Source: Bombus terrestris (Eukaryota; Arthropoda; Insecta; Hymenoptera; Apidae). From it: a DNA stretch of 64,000 nt. The notes under the pieces were generated by a model. It was not told the DNA's origin. It did not search any database and worked only from the letters and a program-made list of their open reading frames with translations. The position numbers were made by a program, and so were the translations under genes. This document shows positions 24,501 to 33,700 of the stretch, one piece after another. The first letter of the stretch is position 1. The number at the start of each line of letters is the position of its first letter. Location: NCBI RefSeq assembly GCF_910591885.1, contig NC_063272.1:8382364-8446363 (forward strand), read 5' to 3'.

Positions 24501-25577
24501 GCCCTAGCGCCTCAGCATCCTCCTCAAAATCTTCCTCAAAACTCTGCTCAGTTAACTAGGAACTGTCCCCAAAACCACATGCACCATGGCTACTACCCAA
24601 GTTACAATTGTCAGGCACAAATGAACGCGAACTGTACCGGAAATCCAACCAGCCAAGTGAACCACCACACAAATTCCGTTTGTGCTCCATCGAATCACAG
24701 CTCTATGAACCAACAACAGTGCGTGCAGATGCGTTCAGCTGGCAATTGTCCACAATTGTCTCCTCACTGCACTCAACAGCCAGCTATATCTAATCAGACA
24801 ACTGTGAGCCATGCTAATCCACAGTGTGGTCAAGTAGCCAATCAATGTACCAGGCTAATGGTGACACCTAATAGCCAGGTGTCAAATATTCACCCTGTTC
24901 AGCAGAGCACGGTGCCCAACCAATGTGCTCAGATGTCGCCACACTGTTCTCAGCTGAACATCAACAACCAAGTTAAACCAATCACCAACATAACCAGTCT
25001 CCAGGGCTGTCAACAACAAACACCACAGCAAAATACACCTTGCCTGCAAATGGTCAATTGCGCTCATCCCAATGGCGGCCATAGATCAGTGAACGATTCT
25101 ACTTTACCGAAGAGGACGTCTCCACAGTTGTGCACTGCTCAGCAGACTAATTGCAGGATACAACAGCAGCAACATACTTGTACACACAATTGTGCTCGAA
25201 CCAATCCTCCAAATCATCAACAGTACAATTGTAATTGTCAATGGGGTTACGGCGGAGATCAATGTTACCACGAGCAAAGCGGTGCTGCTATACCAGAGAT
25301 TCAATGCAGAGACATCAGTCAGTCTCAACAAGGATCTCCTATGAAGCCCCCTCAAGGAATGAGACAAGATTCGTACAGAAGGACACTGGAGTATGTGCAG
25401 CAGTGCAGAAACTGGTCTGGAAACGCACAGACCCACGAAACAAATGTCTCTAGTTCTACTCACCCCATGTCGCTGCCACAGCCATTGCCATCAAGTGCCA
25501 ATATGGTGGTCAACGACATGACTTCGTCTCTGAGTTCGTTGCTCGAGGAGAACAGATACTTACAGATGATTCAGTGA
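3061..25577 (+). CDS. ci: Cubitus interruptus (Gli-family zinc-finger transcription factor), 5'-incomplete, 11 exons
   Basis: This is the transcriptional effector of Hedgehog signalling: full-length protein activates targets, and a proteolytic N-terminal form represses them. Joining exons 3061-3329, 4224-4313, 9320-9517, 17145-17413, 21138-21392, 21730-21894, 21977-22141, 22339-22761, 22988-23524, 23624-23881 and 24111-25577 keeps one open frame of 1,364 residues. Seen in order: a Gly/Ser tract and the HPAYRLNYM block (residues 1-90), the [13 protein letters not shown] block and the Sufu-binding SYGHLS motif (120-186), five C2H2 fingers (about 350-505), a PKA-type cluster of RRDS and two RRSS sites (about 700-760), PDEMMQYLN (about 870) and a Gln/Asn/Cys-rich tail ending in the Gli-type C-terminus. 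Finger order and linkers match Ci/Gli, not Zic or Glis. The first exon begins inside a codon, so the initiator Met is upstream, probably outside the window. Identity is very secure; single exon edges are slightly less so. Confidence 0.97.
3330..4223 (+). other. ci intron (0.9 kb)
   Basis: Ordinary AT-rich intron between two phase-1 exons. It ends in a long T-rich tract before the acceptor. Nothing else stood out. Confidence 0.8.
4224..4313 (+). CDS. ci: ci coding exon 2: LGPEYL...SSEFPFSID
   Basis: The acceptor is TTTTCAAG and the donor is GACG|GTAAGT. The exon is exactly 90 bases, entering and leaving one base into a codon. It encodes [10 protein letters not shown] and ends in SSEFPFSID, the counterpart of the Ci/Gli stretch ending in FHFSVDG just before the SRKRAL block. 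Confidence 0.88.
4314..9319 (+). other. ci intron (5.0 kb) with GC-richer islands and a purine-rich tract
   Basis: No coding exon was recognised. CpG-rich islands occur at about 5040-5240, 6050-6320 and 8250-8720. From about 7,040 to 8,230 the + strand is strongly purine-rich (GAA/AGA runs), which by itself creates long open frames on the opposite strand. Enhancer function of the islands is a guess. Confidence 0.6.
9320..9517 (+). CDS. ci: ci coding exon 3: [13 protein letters not shown] block and SYGHLS Sufu site
   Basis: The acceptor is CATTTTCAG and the donor is GCTG|GTAAGC. The 198-base exon encodes [15 protein letters not shown], then [18 protein letters not shown], and ends at [15 protein letters not shown] is the conserved Suppressor-of-fused binding motif of Gli proteins. 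This is one of the most conserved parts of the family outside the fingers. Confidence 0.95.
9672..10114. mobile_element. MITE-like element with ACAGGGTGTCCC terminal inverted repeats
   Basis: The left end carries ACAGGGTGTCCC followed by ATCGGGGAACC. The right end is the inverted counterpart (GGTTCCCCGAT, then GGGACACCCTGT). Most of about 30 terminal bases pair. The flanks show TA on both sides, the target-site duplication expected for Tc1/mariner elements. The interior of about 440 bp has no transposase frame, so this would be a non-autonomous copy. The exact left border is uncertain by a few bases. Confidence 0.6.
11820..11950 (+). promoter_or_regulatory. Candidate intronic enhancer with clustered homeodomain sites
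   Basis: Within a CpG-rich island, ATTAAATGAAGTAATTAACG and the next bases GATTAAA place TAATTA and GGATTA homeodomain cores within 30 bases. In flies ci is repressed by the homeodomain protein Engrailed, so such a site is plausible here. Function is inferred; no conservation could be tested. Confidence 0.3.
12474..12501. repeat. (TA)n microsatellite
   Basis: A nearly pure AT dinucleotide run of about 28 bases within a ci intron. Confidence 0.9.
14500..15090 (+). repeat. Diverged tandem repeat, period about 180 bp, 3-4 copies
   Basis: GTCACGATTCGTTATTCAAA at about 14,659, ATTACGATTCGTTGCTCAAA at about 14,839 and GTCACGATCCATCGTTCAAA at about 15,028 begin units that continue with a CGAG motif. 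Units 0-2 also share a GTAATAAA-type stretch (TCGTAATAAACGAGATTATT at about 14,530; TCGTAATAAATAAGACTATT at about 14,877). Spacing is about 180 bases. Confidence 0.5.
17145..17413 (+). CDS. ci: ci coding exon 4: [10 protein letters not shown] and His/Pro-rich segment
   Basis: The acceptor is TTTTTGTTACAG and the donor is ACTGAG|GTAAGC. It encodes [24 protein letters not shown], then a run alternating Pro and His (about residues 210-240), and leaves in phase 0. [11 protein letters not shown] matches the RLQQIQAHLLRAS stretch of fly Ci. It lies 7.6 kb from the previous exon. Confidence 0.92.
17414..21137 (+). other. ci intron (3.7 kb)
   Basis: AT-rich, with a GC-richer pyrimidine-rich section at about 18,040-18,700. 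A short direct repeat (TATCTATCAAGTATAG at about 18,815 and 18,856) is present. No exon was found. Confidence 0.65.
21138..21392 (+). CDS. ci: ci coding exon 5: acidic linker and first half of zinc finger 1
   Basis: The acceptor is GGTTTACAG (weak pyrimidine tract) and the donor is ACTCAG|GTGAGA. The exon is 85 codons, phase 0 at both ends. It encodes a Ser/Thr-rich linker with KVKREP, a candidate SUMO-type lysine context, then [16 protein letters not shown] and FPTQ. It therefore carries the two zinc-binding cysteines of finger 1, while the histidines are in the next exon. Confidence 0.93.
21730..21894 (+). CDS. ci: ci coding exon 6: rest of zinc finger 1 and zinc finger 2
   Basis: The acceptor is CACTTACAG and the donor is AAGTGTACT|GTGAGT. 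The exon is 55 codons. It encodes the finger 1 helix ([11 protein letters not shown]), then finger 2 with [18 protein letters not shown] and MLVVHMRRH, followed by the linker TGEKPHKC. Finger 2 has the atypical long C2H2 spacing of the Gli family. Confidence 0.97.
21977..22141 (+). CDS. ci: ci coding exon 7: zinc fingers 3 and 4
   Basis: The acceptor is AATTACAG and the donor is AACGAG|GTAATT. The exon is 55 codons. It encodes [17 protein letters not shown] and then [18 protein letters not shown] with KHQNRTH. Fingers 4 and 5 make most of the base contacts in Gli-DNA complexes. The sequence is essentially that of fly Ci. Confidence 0.98.
22339..22761 (+). CDS. ci: ci coding exon 8: zinc finger 5 and linker to [12 protein letters not shown]
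   Basis: The acceptor is ATTTCCAG and the donor is GCCATG|GTGAGT. It encodes finger 5 ([38 protein letters not shown]), a Gly-rich and Ser-rich linker with [12 protein letters not shown], and [15 protein letters not shown], which corresponds to the VDVADLPIVLRAM block of fly Ci. The linker precedes the phosphorylation region that controls proteolytic processing. Confidence 0.96.
22988..23524 (+). CDS. ci: ci coding exon 9: processing region with PKA/CK1/GSK3 cluster
   Basis: The acceptor is TCCAACAG; the donor CTTCAG|GTTGGT is weak but keeps phase 0 with the next exon. It encodes a Gln/Pro stretch, [28 protein letters not shown] (from 23252), RRSSQAS (23318-23338), [11 protein letters not shown] and RRSSQMS (23411-23431). 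In fly Ci these RRxS sites are PKA sites that prime CK1/GSK3 phosphorylation and Slimb recognition for conversion to the repressor. Relative to fly, a few extra residues (KSTDFG region) separate the first two sites. Confidence 0.95.
23624..23881 (+). CDS. ci: ci coding exon 10: SH3-like Pro stretch and PDEMMQYLN
   Basis: The acceptor is AAACTTAG and the donor is AACCAA|GTAAGT. The exon is 86 codons. It encodes [14 protein letters not shown], a basic/proline run that could bind SH3 domains, then an acidic stretch and [13 protein letters not shown], conserved in Ci (PNEMVQYL) and Gli proteins (PDDVVQYLN). Confidence 0.93.
24111..25577 (+). CDS. ci: ci terminal coding exon: Gln/Asn/Cys-rich activation region and conserved C-terminus
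   Basis: The acceptor is TTTTCCGCAG; the stop TGA is at 25575-25577. The exon encodes 488 residues of low complexity rich in Gln, Asn, Pro, His and, unusually, about 30 cysteines, mostly flanked by Asn, Gln, His or Thr. The end, [20 protein letters not shown] followed by Gln, matches the Gli C-terminus (GDMSS..TSLAEESKFLAVMQ). That match argues that the whole exon is read in the true frame. The middle should be the transactivation region. Confidence 0.95.
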   Translation, partial: VQAGGTQVNCRSSPLPICQSPICTNPLHYQRQIQPTCNYNQSHQQTCYPPPQPAQPTCTNYQNTSPSPYNQCPSSRPPQPNSQYCPPPTYPSQPNGGQVLSPAAGQVMSPGSHYAPSHISDQPLTSPAAGALAPQHPPQNLPQNSAQLTRNCPQNHMHHGYYPSYNCQAQMNANCTGNPTSQVNHHTNSVCAPSNHSSMNQQQCVQMRSAGNCPQLSPHCTQQPAISNQTTVSHANPQCGQVANQCTRLMVTPNSQVSNIHPVQQSTVPNQCAQMSPHCSQLNINNQVKPITNITSLQGCQQQTPQQNTPCLQMVNCAHPNGGHRSVNDSTLPKRTSPQLCTAQQTNCRIQQQQHTCTHNCARTNPPNHQQYNCNCQWGYGGDQCYHEQSGAAIPEIQCRDISQSQQGSPMKPPQGMRQDSYRRTLEYVQQCRNWSGNAQTHETNVSSSTHPMSLPQPLPSSANMVVNDMTSSLSSLLEENRYLQMIQ

Positions 25578-27005
25578 ATATTGTAATCGCGATATGAATA
25601 TATAAATATAGATATATATTTTCTATCGTAATCTTTTTTGATACTATCTTTTAATAAGAAGTTGGAACGAAGAAATAATTCATCGAGATGGAACTTTTTG
25701 TATTTTTGATAAAGACCGAAGGCTTTTTCTTATTCTTTGTGTAGAAACGAGCGCATTTCGTAATTGTTAAGCGCCCAGTCGACGATCGCTTAAATTAATT
25801 GTTAATTAGAATTGTAGATCGTTACCTCGAAAGATGGATGACGTTCCCGGTGATTAAGAAACGATCGCAGTCGAAGTGATACGTATTACGAGAGAGTTCA
25901 AATGTGTTTTCTACTAAGCTGCGTTGTTTATAGGGTATAGTATGTATTTTGTACAAAAATTGACGGAACCTCGGGGTGCCTTACAGAGCCAAGCTAAATG
26001 GAATCACGGAGTAATTTATTATTTTTGGAGGATTGTATTTAAGACGTTTAACGTCTAAAATTCTGTCAAGCGAAATTTATAGGATTATCAAAGCACTACG
26101 CTTATGCGCAAGATCTCCGTTGGATCGAGCTTCTGTTTGTCGCACAAAATTTTACGCGTGTGAATATCGACACCGCGCCAGTGATTGCGAGATACTTTTC
26201 GAGAACATACTTGTAACCGTATTTTTGTACGATCAGTCTTTTCAAAGCGTGCCAACATACCGTTCTTATCGTGTCATCGTAATTTTATCTTCTTAACATT
26301 AACGGCGAATGATAAACGACGTACATGGTGACTTTATAAAAATATATTTTCTATGCGATGGTGCGACCTGTTAATGAGATTAATCGGTCGAGATGAAAAA
26401 ATAGACAGCCAATACTAGGATATAACGATGTGTAGATAAATCATACTAATGTAAGAGATTATTAATCAACGCTCATGGACAACGTGCATGATACAATTAG
26501 ACAATCATTTCGTTAAAATATGTCGAATGTATGTACTGATGGACGAACGAGTGGTTCTATGCGTGTGTCTTTCATAAGAATCATTGTAAAAAAAAAAGAA
26601 GCGCAAGACAACTGAAAAAACATTTCTAGATTATATATATTTGGTCTTTTGATCGACCGAAATGATCATAATAGAATCCCCCTAATTTTATAAAATGTAT
26701 CATCGTCGAGTGCCTTTCATCGTCGTGTCGGTCGATGAGAAATTAAAGAGTACGTTGAACAGTTGAGAACTTAACGTACCTAGAGCTGTTTTCTTTTTCT
26801 TCTTTCCTTTTGTTATACAAATGATTTTGTACTAATTTTATTATATCTACGAAAGGCGAGGAGTCTTGTGAATATTATACATATCTTATCGTATACATAT
26901 AGCGTAGTGATTCAAATATGTGAATGGAAGGAATATGACAAGAGTTTTACATCCTGAGAATTGTTAATTATTTTAAAATAAATCATATCGATCCCATCAA
27001 CGAAA
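25578..27005 (+). other. ci: ci 3' untranslated region
   Basis: This AT-rich stretch of about 1.4 kb follows the stop codon and has no supported coding frame. The strongest polyadenylation signal before the convergent gene is AATAAA at 26977-26982. An ATTAAA near 26742 could give a shorter form. The transcript end is inferred. Confidence 0.65.
26977..26982 (+). other. ci: Polyadenylation signal AATAAA for ci
   Basis: A canonical AATAAA hexamer on the + strand about 1.4 kb after the stop. Cleavage would fall near 27,000, just before the end of the opposite-strand gene. Confidence 0.55.
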
Positions 27006-27099
27006 TATTTTCGTTAGAATTGCTTCTAATAATTTTACCTGTCTCATTTAATATTTAGAAAACAATACTTACAGAAGACATACGAAATAGATGAATAAC

Positions 27100-27640
27100 A
27101 GATATCTGGCTTTTTCAAGGAATCTTTATTTATACAGCGAAATTAGTAGGTACAATTTGTAGAAGGTACAAAACAGGAACGGATTCCAGAATGATCACAT
27201 ACAGAATCTCGGTTAGGAACAACGAGATGTTATTTACATCGATAAATTCATGGTATATTGATAATAAAAATATTGGAGCATGAAAAAAGAGAAAAAGGAA
27301 GTTTAGTAGAAATATTCGTATCGATAGCTTTGAATCACAATGATATGTTTCAAAGTCTTTCCTTAAATTACGAAGACAAAGTACATTTCTTACGTAGATT
27401 TAATTATTAGACAAGACGACACGTTTTGTTCGTGAAAAATACGTATCTTTTTTTTTTTAAATATATAGGATGAGCCCAAAAAGATAAAATCATCCTAAAA
27501 TTATATAATTCCTCTTGGAAACGAGAGCCGACACGAGCCGACGTTTTTCGAGACGAGACTCAAACAAGCGTGTTCTTCACGTTTCTGTGCACGACAGAAA
27601 TAAACGCGACGTAAACGAACGATTAAAAATTGTAGGCGTC
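27100..27640 (-). other. 3' untranslated region and poly(A) signal of the coiled-coil gene
   Basis: On the minus strand AATAAA occurs at 27130-27125, about 510 bases after the stop. A short hairpin (AGGATGA ... TCATCCT) lies at about 27,467-27,495 inside this UTR. The end falls about 100 bases from the predicted ci end on the other strand. Confidence 0.6.
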
Positions 27641-27736
27641 TCAAGACGTGTTATCGGGTGGTGGTTCGTTAGGAACGCCACTCGAGTCGGGCTTCTCGGT
27701 ATTTTTGGCATCCTCGGTGGTCGATGATTCAGGTAC
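27641..27736 (-). CDS. Coiled-coil gene exon 14 (terminal)
   Basis: Acceptor TTATTGTTCAG. It encodes VPESSTTEDAKNTEKPDSSG and VPNEPPPDNTS, then TGA at 27643-27641. The frame agrees with exon 13. Confidence 0.82.
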   Translation of the reverse strand, partial: VPESSTTEDAKNTEKPDSSGVPNEPPPDNTS

Positions 27737-30700
27737 CTGAACAATAACACAGTCATCAAATACGTCGTTCTGTAACTTATTATTAAATATATCATATCAG
27801 CAAGCATACTATTATCGAGTATGTAGTATGTGAATGGTAAAAATAGAATATCAGACGTAAAAGGCAGTAGAATACTTCAATTTGCTAAATTGTTACTTAA
27901 TATACCGATATGTATTATTGAAATTATTAAGATACGCTAAGACGAAGAAGTAACGACAATAAAAAGTTTAGAAAATGGATTGTATAAACGAAATATTTAG
28001 TATTCGGTGAATAAAATTCAAAACAACGGATTAAAAAAATAAGGATAAGGAAAAATTGTTCTTAAAAGAAGACAATAAATTTGAAGTAAAAAACCTGCTA
28101 CTGTCAGATTGCGATGACATTGCACGTAAATATCAAACCCACGACCACTTTTAATAGAATGTTACACACGAAACCCACCAATGAATTACCGTCTCGTGAA
28201 CTCAAAGACTACACGACACGTGCCAAAAACTTTGAACCACGTATTCCATTCACTAGCAAACACAGGAAGCTCACAAGCTAAAATATTTTCTACAATATAT
28301 GAAACATCCATACCTGACGAGGTAGATCCGACAAAGTAGTCCTTAACCTTCGACTAGGAAGGACATCAGGCATGGGAGGAGGAACAGGAGGTTCCCCATA
28401 GACTTCATGAAGCTCCTCTAACCTAGTACTCAACGCAGAACCTCTTCTATTGGTCGCGTTCATCTTATTCATCAACCATTTCGCCTGCTCTTCCAACCTT
28501 TTCAACCTATCTTCCCTGGCAGCTAAAGCTTCTTCCGGTGTCCTATTCTTTGCACCAGAAACCTTGTCTTCCTGTTTCCCAGATCCACCAGCTTCTGCCG
28601 AACTCGCGTCTCGTTTTCCAATTTCACCTGGTGAACTCGACGAAGCTGTTTCTGTCGTGGCAAACTCTTTGACAGTCTCTATGCTCGACGAAGAGCCCAC
28701 AGAAACGTTATCCGAATCGACAACGCTTTCCATTGGTTTGGTGGGTCGCTTTTCCTTAGAGCTCACCGCGTCCTCGCTTGTCAGCATGTCGAAAGACGAG
28801 GAAACTTGTCCGTTTGACAACGACGCGCCGAAAACTGGAGCAAAAAATCGATTAGATGGACCGACGATCAAGGGATCGCTGAATTGGACGTTTTTCACGA
28901 TCGAAGGTGCCACGCTGGACGGAGGAAAGGGCCCGATAGAGAATACAGGCTGTGTGTTGACTACACTGGTTGCACTAGGTACATAGGATGTGGACAATTT
29001 TGAGGAATCTTCGTTCTTTTCTTTCTCACCGTCCGTATTCGTCGTGCTTCGAGCATCTTCCATTGCGATCGACGACGATCCACTGTGAGTTTGTACTGGA
29101 GCATTAAGACTGATAGCTTTGTTGACAACTTTCACGATGACTCCTTCAGGCTCTGGAAGACTTGTAGACCAAGATTCGATGGTTGGTACCATATGATCAC
29201 CCTTCATGTCTTCTGTCACATTTTCATCGTTTTCAGCTTCGAAGGTTGCTGACGTCACGTTTATACTGCTCTCGATTCCTATGAGATTCTGGATGACGTT
29301 TGTCAAGGCCTGGTCCAGCGGATTTAGCGATTCTTGTGGACTTCCTGGGATCAACTATCGAAGGAGAAAAGTCTTGAATACTTTGTGATTGTTAGTGAGT
29401 TTGGATTTAACAGAAAATGTATCGAATGGTTGTTAACTTACTGGTGACTCGTTTGTGGATTCAGTATTTAGAGTTACCTCCGCGATTTCTGTCTCGTCTA
29501 GCTCTGCTTCTGTTTCTGGAGTAGGCGTTCGTTGCTCAAGTGTCGCTGAGGAACCTGTCTTTGGCTCGGATAGCTCGGTGTCAGTCGGTTGCTCTGATTC
29601 TGTGTCTGGTGTTGGTGCTCGAGGACTCTCCTAAAGATGTATTTTTCGTTATGTGTATGTCGTACATTTTTGTTATATAAAATTTCAGTATTTGAACGTA
29701 TATCTAATATATTTGTATGATATAGAAAATTGCAAGATTCTAGTAAACGTTAAAGATAATTGGATTATTAGTAACCTTTCGCGGTCTTCTGCGTGGACCT
29801 AATCTAATTCTTCCTTCCACGGCGTTGTCTTCTTCGTCGGTATCGTCCCCTCGTTCATCGCTGAACCCACTTTCCGCACTGTATCGAAGAATTAATAAGA
29901 TTTCACCGATGTGAAGATTATAATCGGAAACTTATATTCTTATTCTATATTAGACGTGTAAATTAGTTGCAGGCATTCGTAGACTGAAATATTTTGCTAT
30001 CTTACAACAATTCCAAAGAAACCACATCTATAACTTCGCTTAACGTCGTCGAACGATAGAAATTACTTTAATGAATTACATTCATATTATTTCTGTAAAT
30101 TACCTATTGTTGAAAGAATCATGAGAAGCCAGAGCTTTTCTGGCTGCAAACTCTCTTCTCAAACTTCTCCACTCTAATTCCGTATTCGTGTTCTTCTGTC
30201 TAGCTGATTCCCATTTCTCGCGGCAGTATTCCAATTCCTGTTTCAATTCCTGTAACATTTTTCGTTTCTGCTGCAACTCGTATCGAAGAATCTTCTCGTG
30301 CGTGTGCAACTGATGATGTTGTGCTTGCATTCGATCGACTATTGTCCAGGTTTTGCTTAATTCCGCCGACACCGTTGATAATCGCTTTTCCTAGAGACGT
30401 ATGCGAGAATTAATTTAAAAAACTGTTTTGTAAGACAATAGGGAGAAGGAATGGTGAGATTCTTATTTCTTACCTGTTCACCGAGTTTGCATTCTAAATG
30501 GACGTTCAACTGTTTCATTCGATTCATCTCCTTCTCCAAGTGTTTCTTTTCTAATATTAATTCTTTCAGACGAATATACGTTTTGCTGACTGAAATCACC
30601 AATCTGGGACCAGCTGGAGTATCGACTGACTTGTAACAGATATTGGGATCCGAAGAGGATGCCGCTGAAGCAGACGGAGCACATTCTGCGTGACAGCTCA

Positions 30701-33700
30701 GCAACTCCAACAAGACACGCCAAACCTGAGACAGACAATATCTCATCATTAGATCGCGAATCTTTATGCGAGTTTACATTTTTTATGAATATATCTACCC
30801 TGAATATCTTACGTATTTTCTATTTTTTCTATTTTTACATCATAATCATATTTAATCCTTTCGAAACAGATTTTTCTTCGAAAAATACGACAATATAATA
30901 ATATGAATCATAATATATTCAAATTTGAAAAAAATGGATCAAATATAATTTACCAAACGAGATGTACAGTTAGGTTACATCTCAGTGATGTGAGGAGGAT
31001 TCTAACGATCCTGTGAAAAGATTAAATTGCTCGTAAATATTTGAAAGAGGAAATGAAATTTGTAATCCTTACTTTAGGTAGATTGTGAGCTATGTCTTCT
31101 TGTTGTAAGTCATCTTCCTTTTTCTCTACTTCGACCTCGGTTCCGTTCTCTCCGTCAGCGCGTTTCTGGGACGGTTTGCTGCCCTCGACTTGCTCGATTA
31201 AATCGAGAAGAAGCTTGGGAAGCGCGGCGGCCTCTGTGCCTTCCTCTCTCGCCATGTTGCAGATCAGGTCGTGATTCTCCTATTAAAATTTCATTGTACG
31301 ATGCTCGTGAACCAAAATCCACAACAGGTATGGACAAAAGCGTGGACAGTTTTAGGAAAACATATCATAATTCTCCAATACCTGAAGTAACTGAGTCAAT
31401 CGATCGAGATCCATGTCGGCAGAGGTAGCACCTAACAGCATCTGCGTAAACAGGCTATTAATCAGAGACATCTGATTTTGAAGATCTCTGCAGTCCGCTT
31501 TGGTGAGTCCCAACTGCGACTCCAGATTTGATATTTCCGTATCCTGCGTGTCGATCTGTCCCAAACACACAGAGAAAACTACATCTGAAACGTGCGTTCT
31601 ATCACAAGGAAAGACATATTTCGAATATTGTTCTAGAATATCACATTTTCCATTCAATTATTTGAATAACAGAAAGTTAATGATGACTGCCCTATAAAAA
31701 AAAATTAAAAAAAAAATTAGGGGTGACTTTCTACCACTGCCCAAGTGTTTTTTACTTTAAAAATTCCTGCATCACCAAATTTAGTTTCATTCAACTTTAA
31801 GAAAATTCGCTTTTTGCAAAAGATGTTCCTAATACTTAACGCAGTGGACTTTGCATCATGCTATTACAGGCGTACCGATTTATAAACTTAAATGATTTAT
31901 GAAATAAATTAGATAACTTATAGACTTAATACCTTCTCGTCAGCCTTCTTTAGATCCTCCTCCAAGCACTCGCACTTTTTCAACGAGTGATCCAATCTGA
32001 CCCTGGTTTCAGCTAACTCTCTCACTGCCGTCTCCTTCAGTTCGTTCAGCACTTTCAGCCTCTCATTGTAGAGGCTCTTCAAGCTATTGATATTCTCCAG
32101 CTGACGTTCGCACTCCAGACCAACGTCGTCCTTCTGTTCTAAGAAGCTTCTGTCCCCAAGTTGCAGCAGAATTTCTGCTAGATGGTCCTTCAGATCGTTG
32201 GCAGCACGTTCCCTGAAGTAAACGGCCTCTCGTGACCGGTTGGTTATATCCGACAAGCAACGGATGCGGTACCGATGCTGATCCGGTTCAGTCTCCAAAT
32301 GGTATCGCAGATCGTCCACCTTGTCCATTTGAATGCGAATGTCGTTTCTCAGCTCGTCGGATATCTGATGCGAGAAAGCGAAATTTTACAATTTAGATCA
32401 TTTCCCGATATTTGTAGAGGTAAGTTTGGAACTTTTCGATAATTACGAAAGCCAAGTTTGTATTATTAATTGCGAAAGTTTATTAACAAGGGAAGTTTCA
32501 GAAATGATTTTGAAAATACGTACTTTGTCAATAATTATAGGAATGAAATTCGATTTATAAGTTTCTGGAGATTTAAGGAGGATAAAAGTTTCGAAAATAA
32601 TTTGCCGAATAATATTTCGATATTTATGGGACCGCAAATTTTGGCGTTCGATGTTGAGACAAGTTGCGGAAATAATTTCGGAGATATTTTGCCAATATTT
32701 ATGAGGGTAAAATATGGATCATAAACTTGAGCGTTACATAAACTCGACGTAAACAGAAAATTTCGGAAGCAGTTTTAGAGTTAAGTTTTCGATGTTCGCA
32801 GTGAAGTTTGGTTCGTAGAACGAACTTTTTATTTTCTTTAAAACGTTAAAAATAACGCTAGAGGACAAAACTATGGAAATTTCGAAACCTCCAATTAGTA
32901 GAAATCTTCGACTGACCATTTTTATCAATAAAGGCCGTTTTAAAATTAGTTGATCGTGGGAATCTAAGCGTTTAGCTACTCTGTAGGTTAAACTGTCTCT
33001 TTGTTCCATTCTGTTTCGTTCTGTTTGCTTGCCTCCACGAGAAGTTTGTTTTTAAAGCGAAAGGTGTAAACTTGCCGGCACGTGCTTTCTGTCTTAACTA
33101 GATTTCAAAACAACTTACAAAGGACCGATTTCAAGCGACCGACTTTGTTCCAATTTTAATCAGCATAGAACCCTTCATTTTCTATGCGATACTCCATTAT
33201 AAATAAAATACAAAAGAAAAGTTTACCTTTAAAATACTCGTTAGTCGTTGAGCTTCAAGACGTTGCGCGGCCAATTCGTGTTCGCTTGCTTTCTGATCTT
33301 TCTCTCTACACTTCTTCAATCTGTCATTTGCCGCGTTTGTTTGAGCTTGTTCATCTTTCTGCGCGGACCTTAAAAGATCCAACATCCTCGAAGTTTCCGA
33401 ATGAGCCTCCTTCTCCGCGTCTAATTCTCGTCTAAGCCGCTCCATTTCCGACGAAACTGCTGCTATTGCTCTTTGCCTTGCCTCCCTCTTCATGATCAAT
33501 TCCTTTTTGAAATCTTCGATGTTCGTCGTGCGATCGACAGGTGGACTTTCTTGCGGATCGTCTATCGATTCAATTGGACCTGTTTGAAGTAAAGCGATCG
33601 AATGATAGTTCAAACAATCGTAACACATTCAGTTTTCCTTCGTCTCATTATCAAGGGAATTTTTATGTCTTAAGAGCAATCGGGGCAAAGTTTATCAATC

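Noticed and set aside
28450..28986. 178-codon + strand open frame
   Set aside because: It is the exact antisense of exon 13 of the coiled-coil gene, whose frame is supported by splice phases on both sides.
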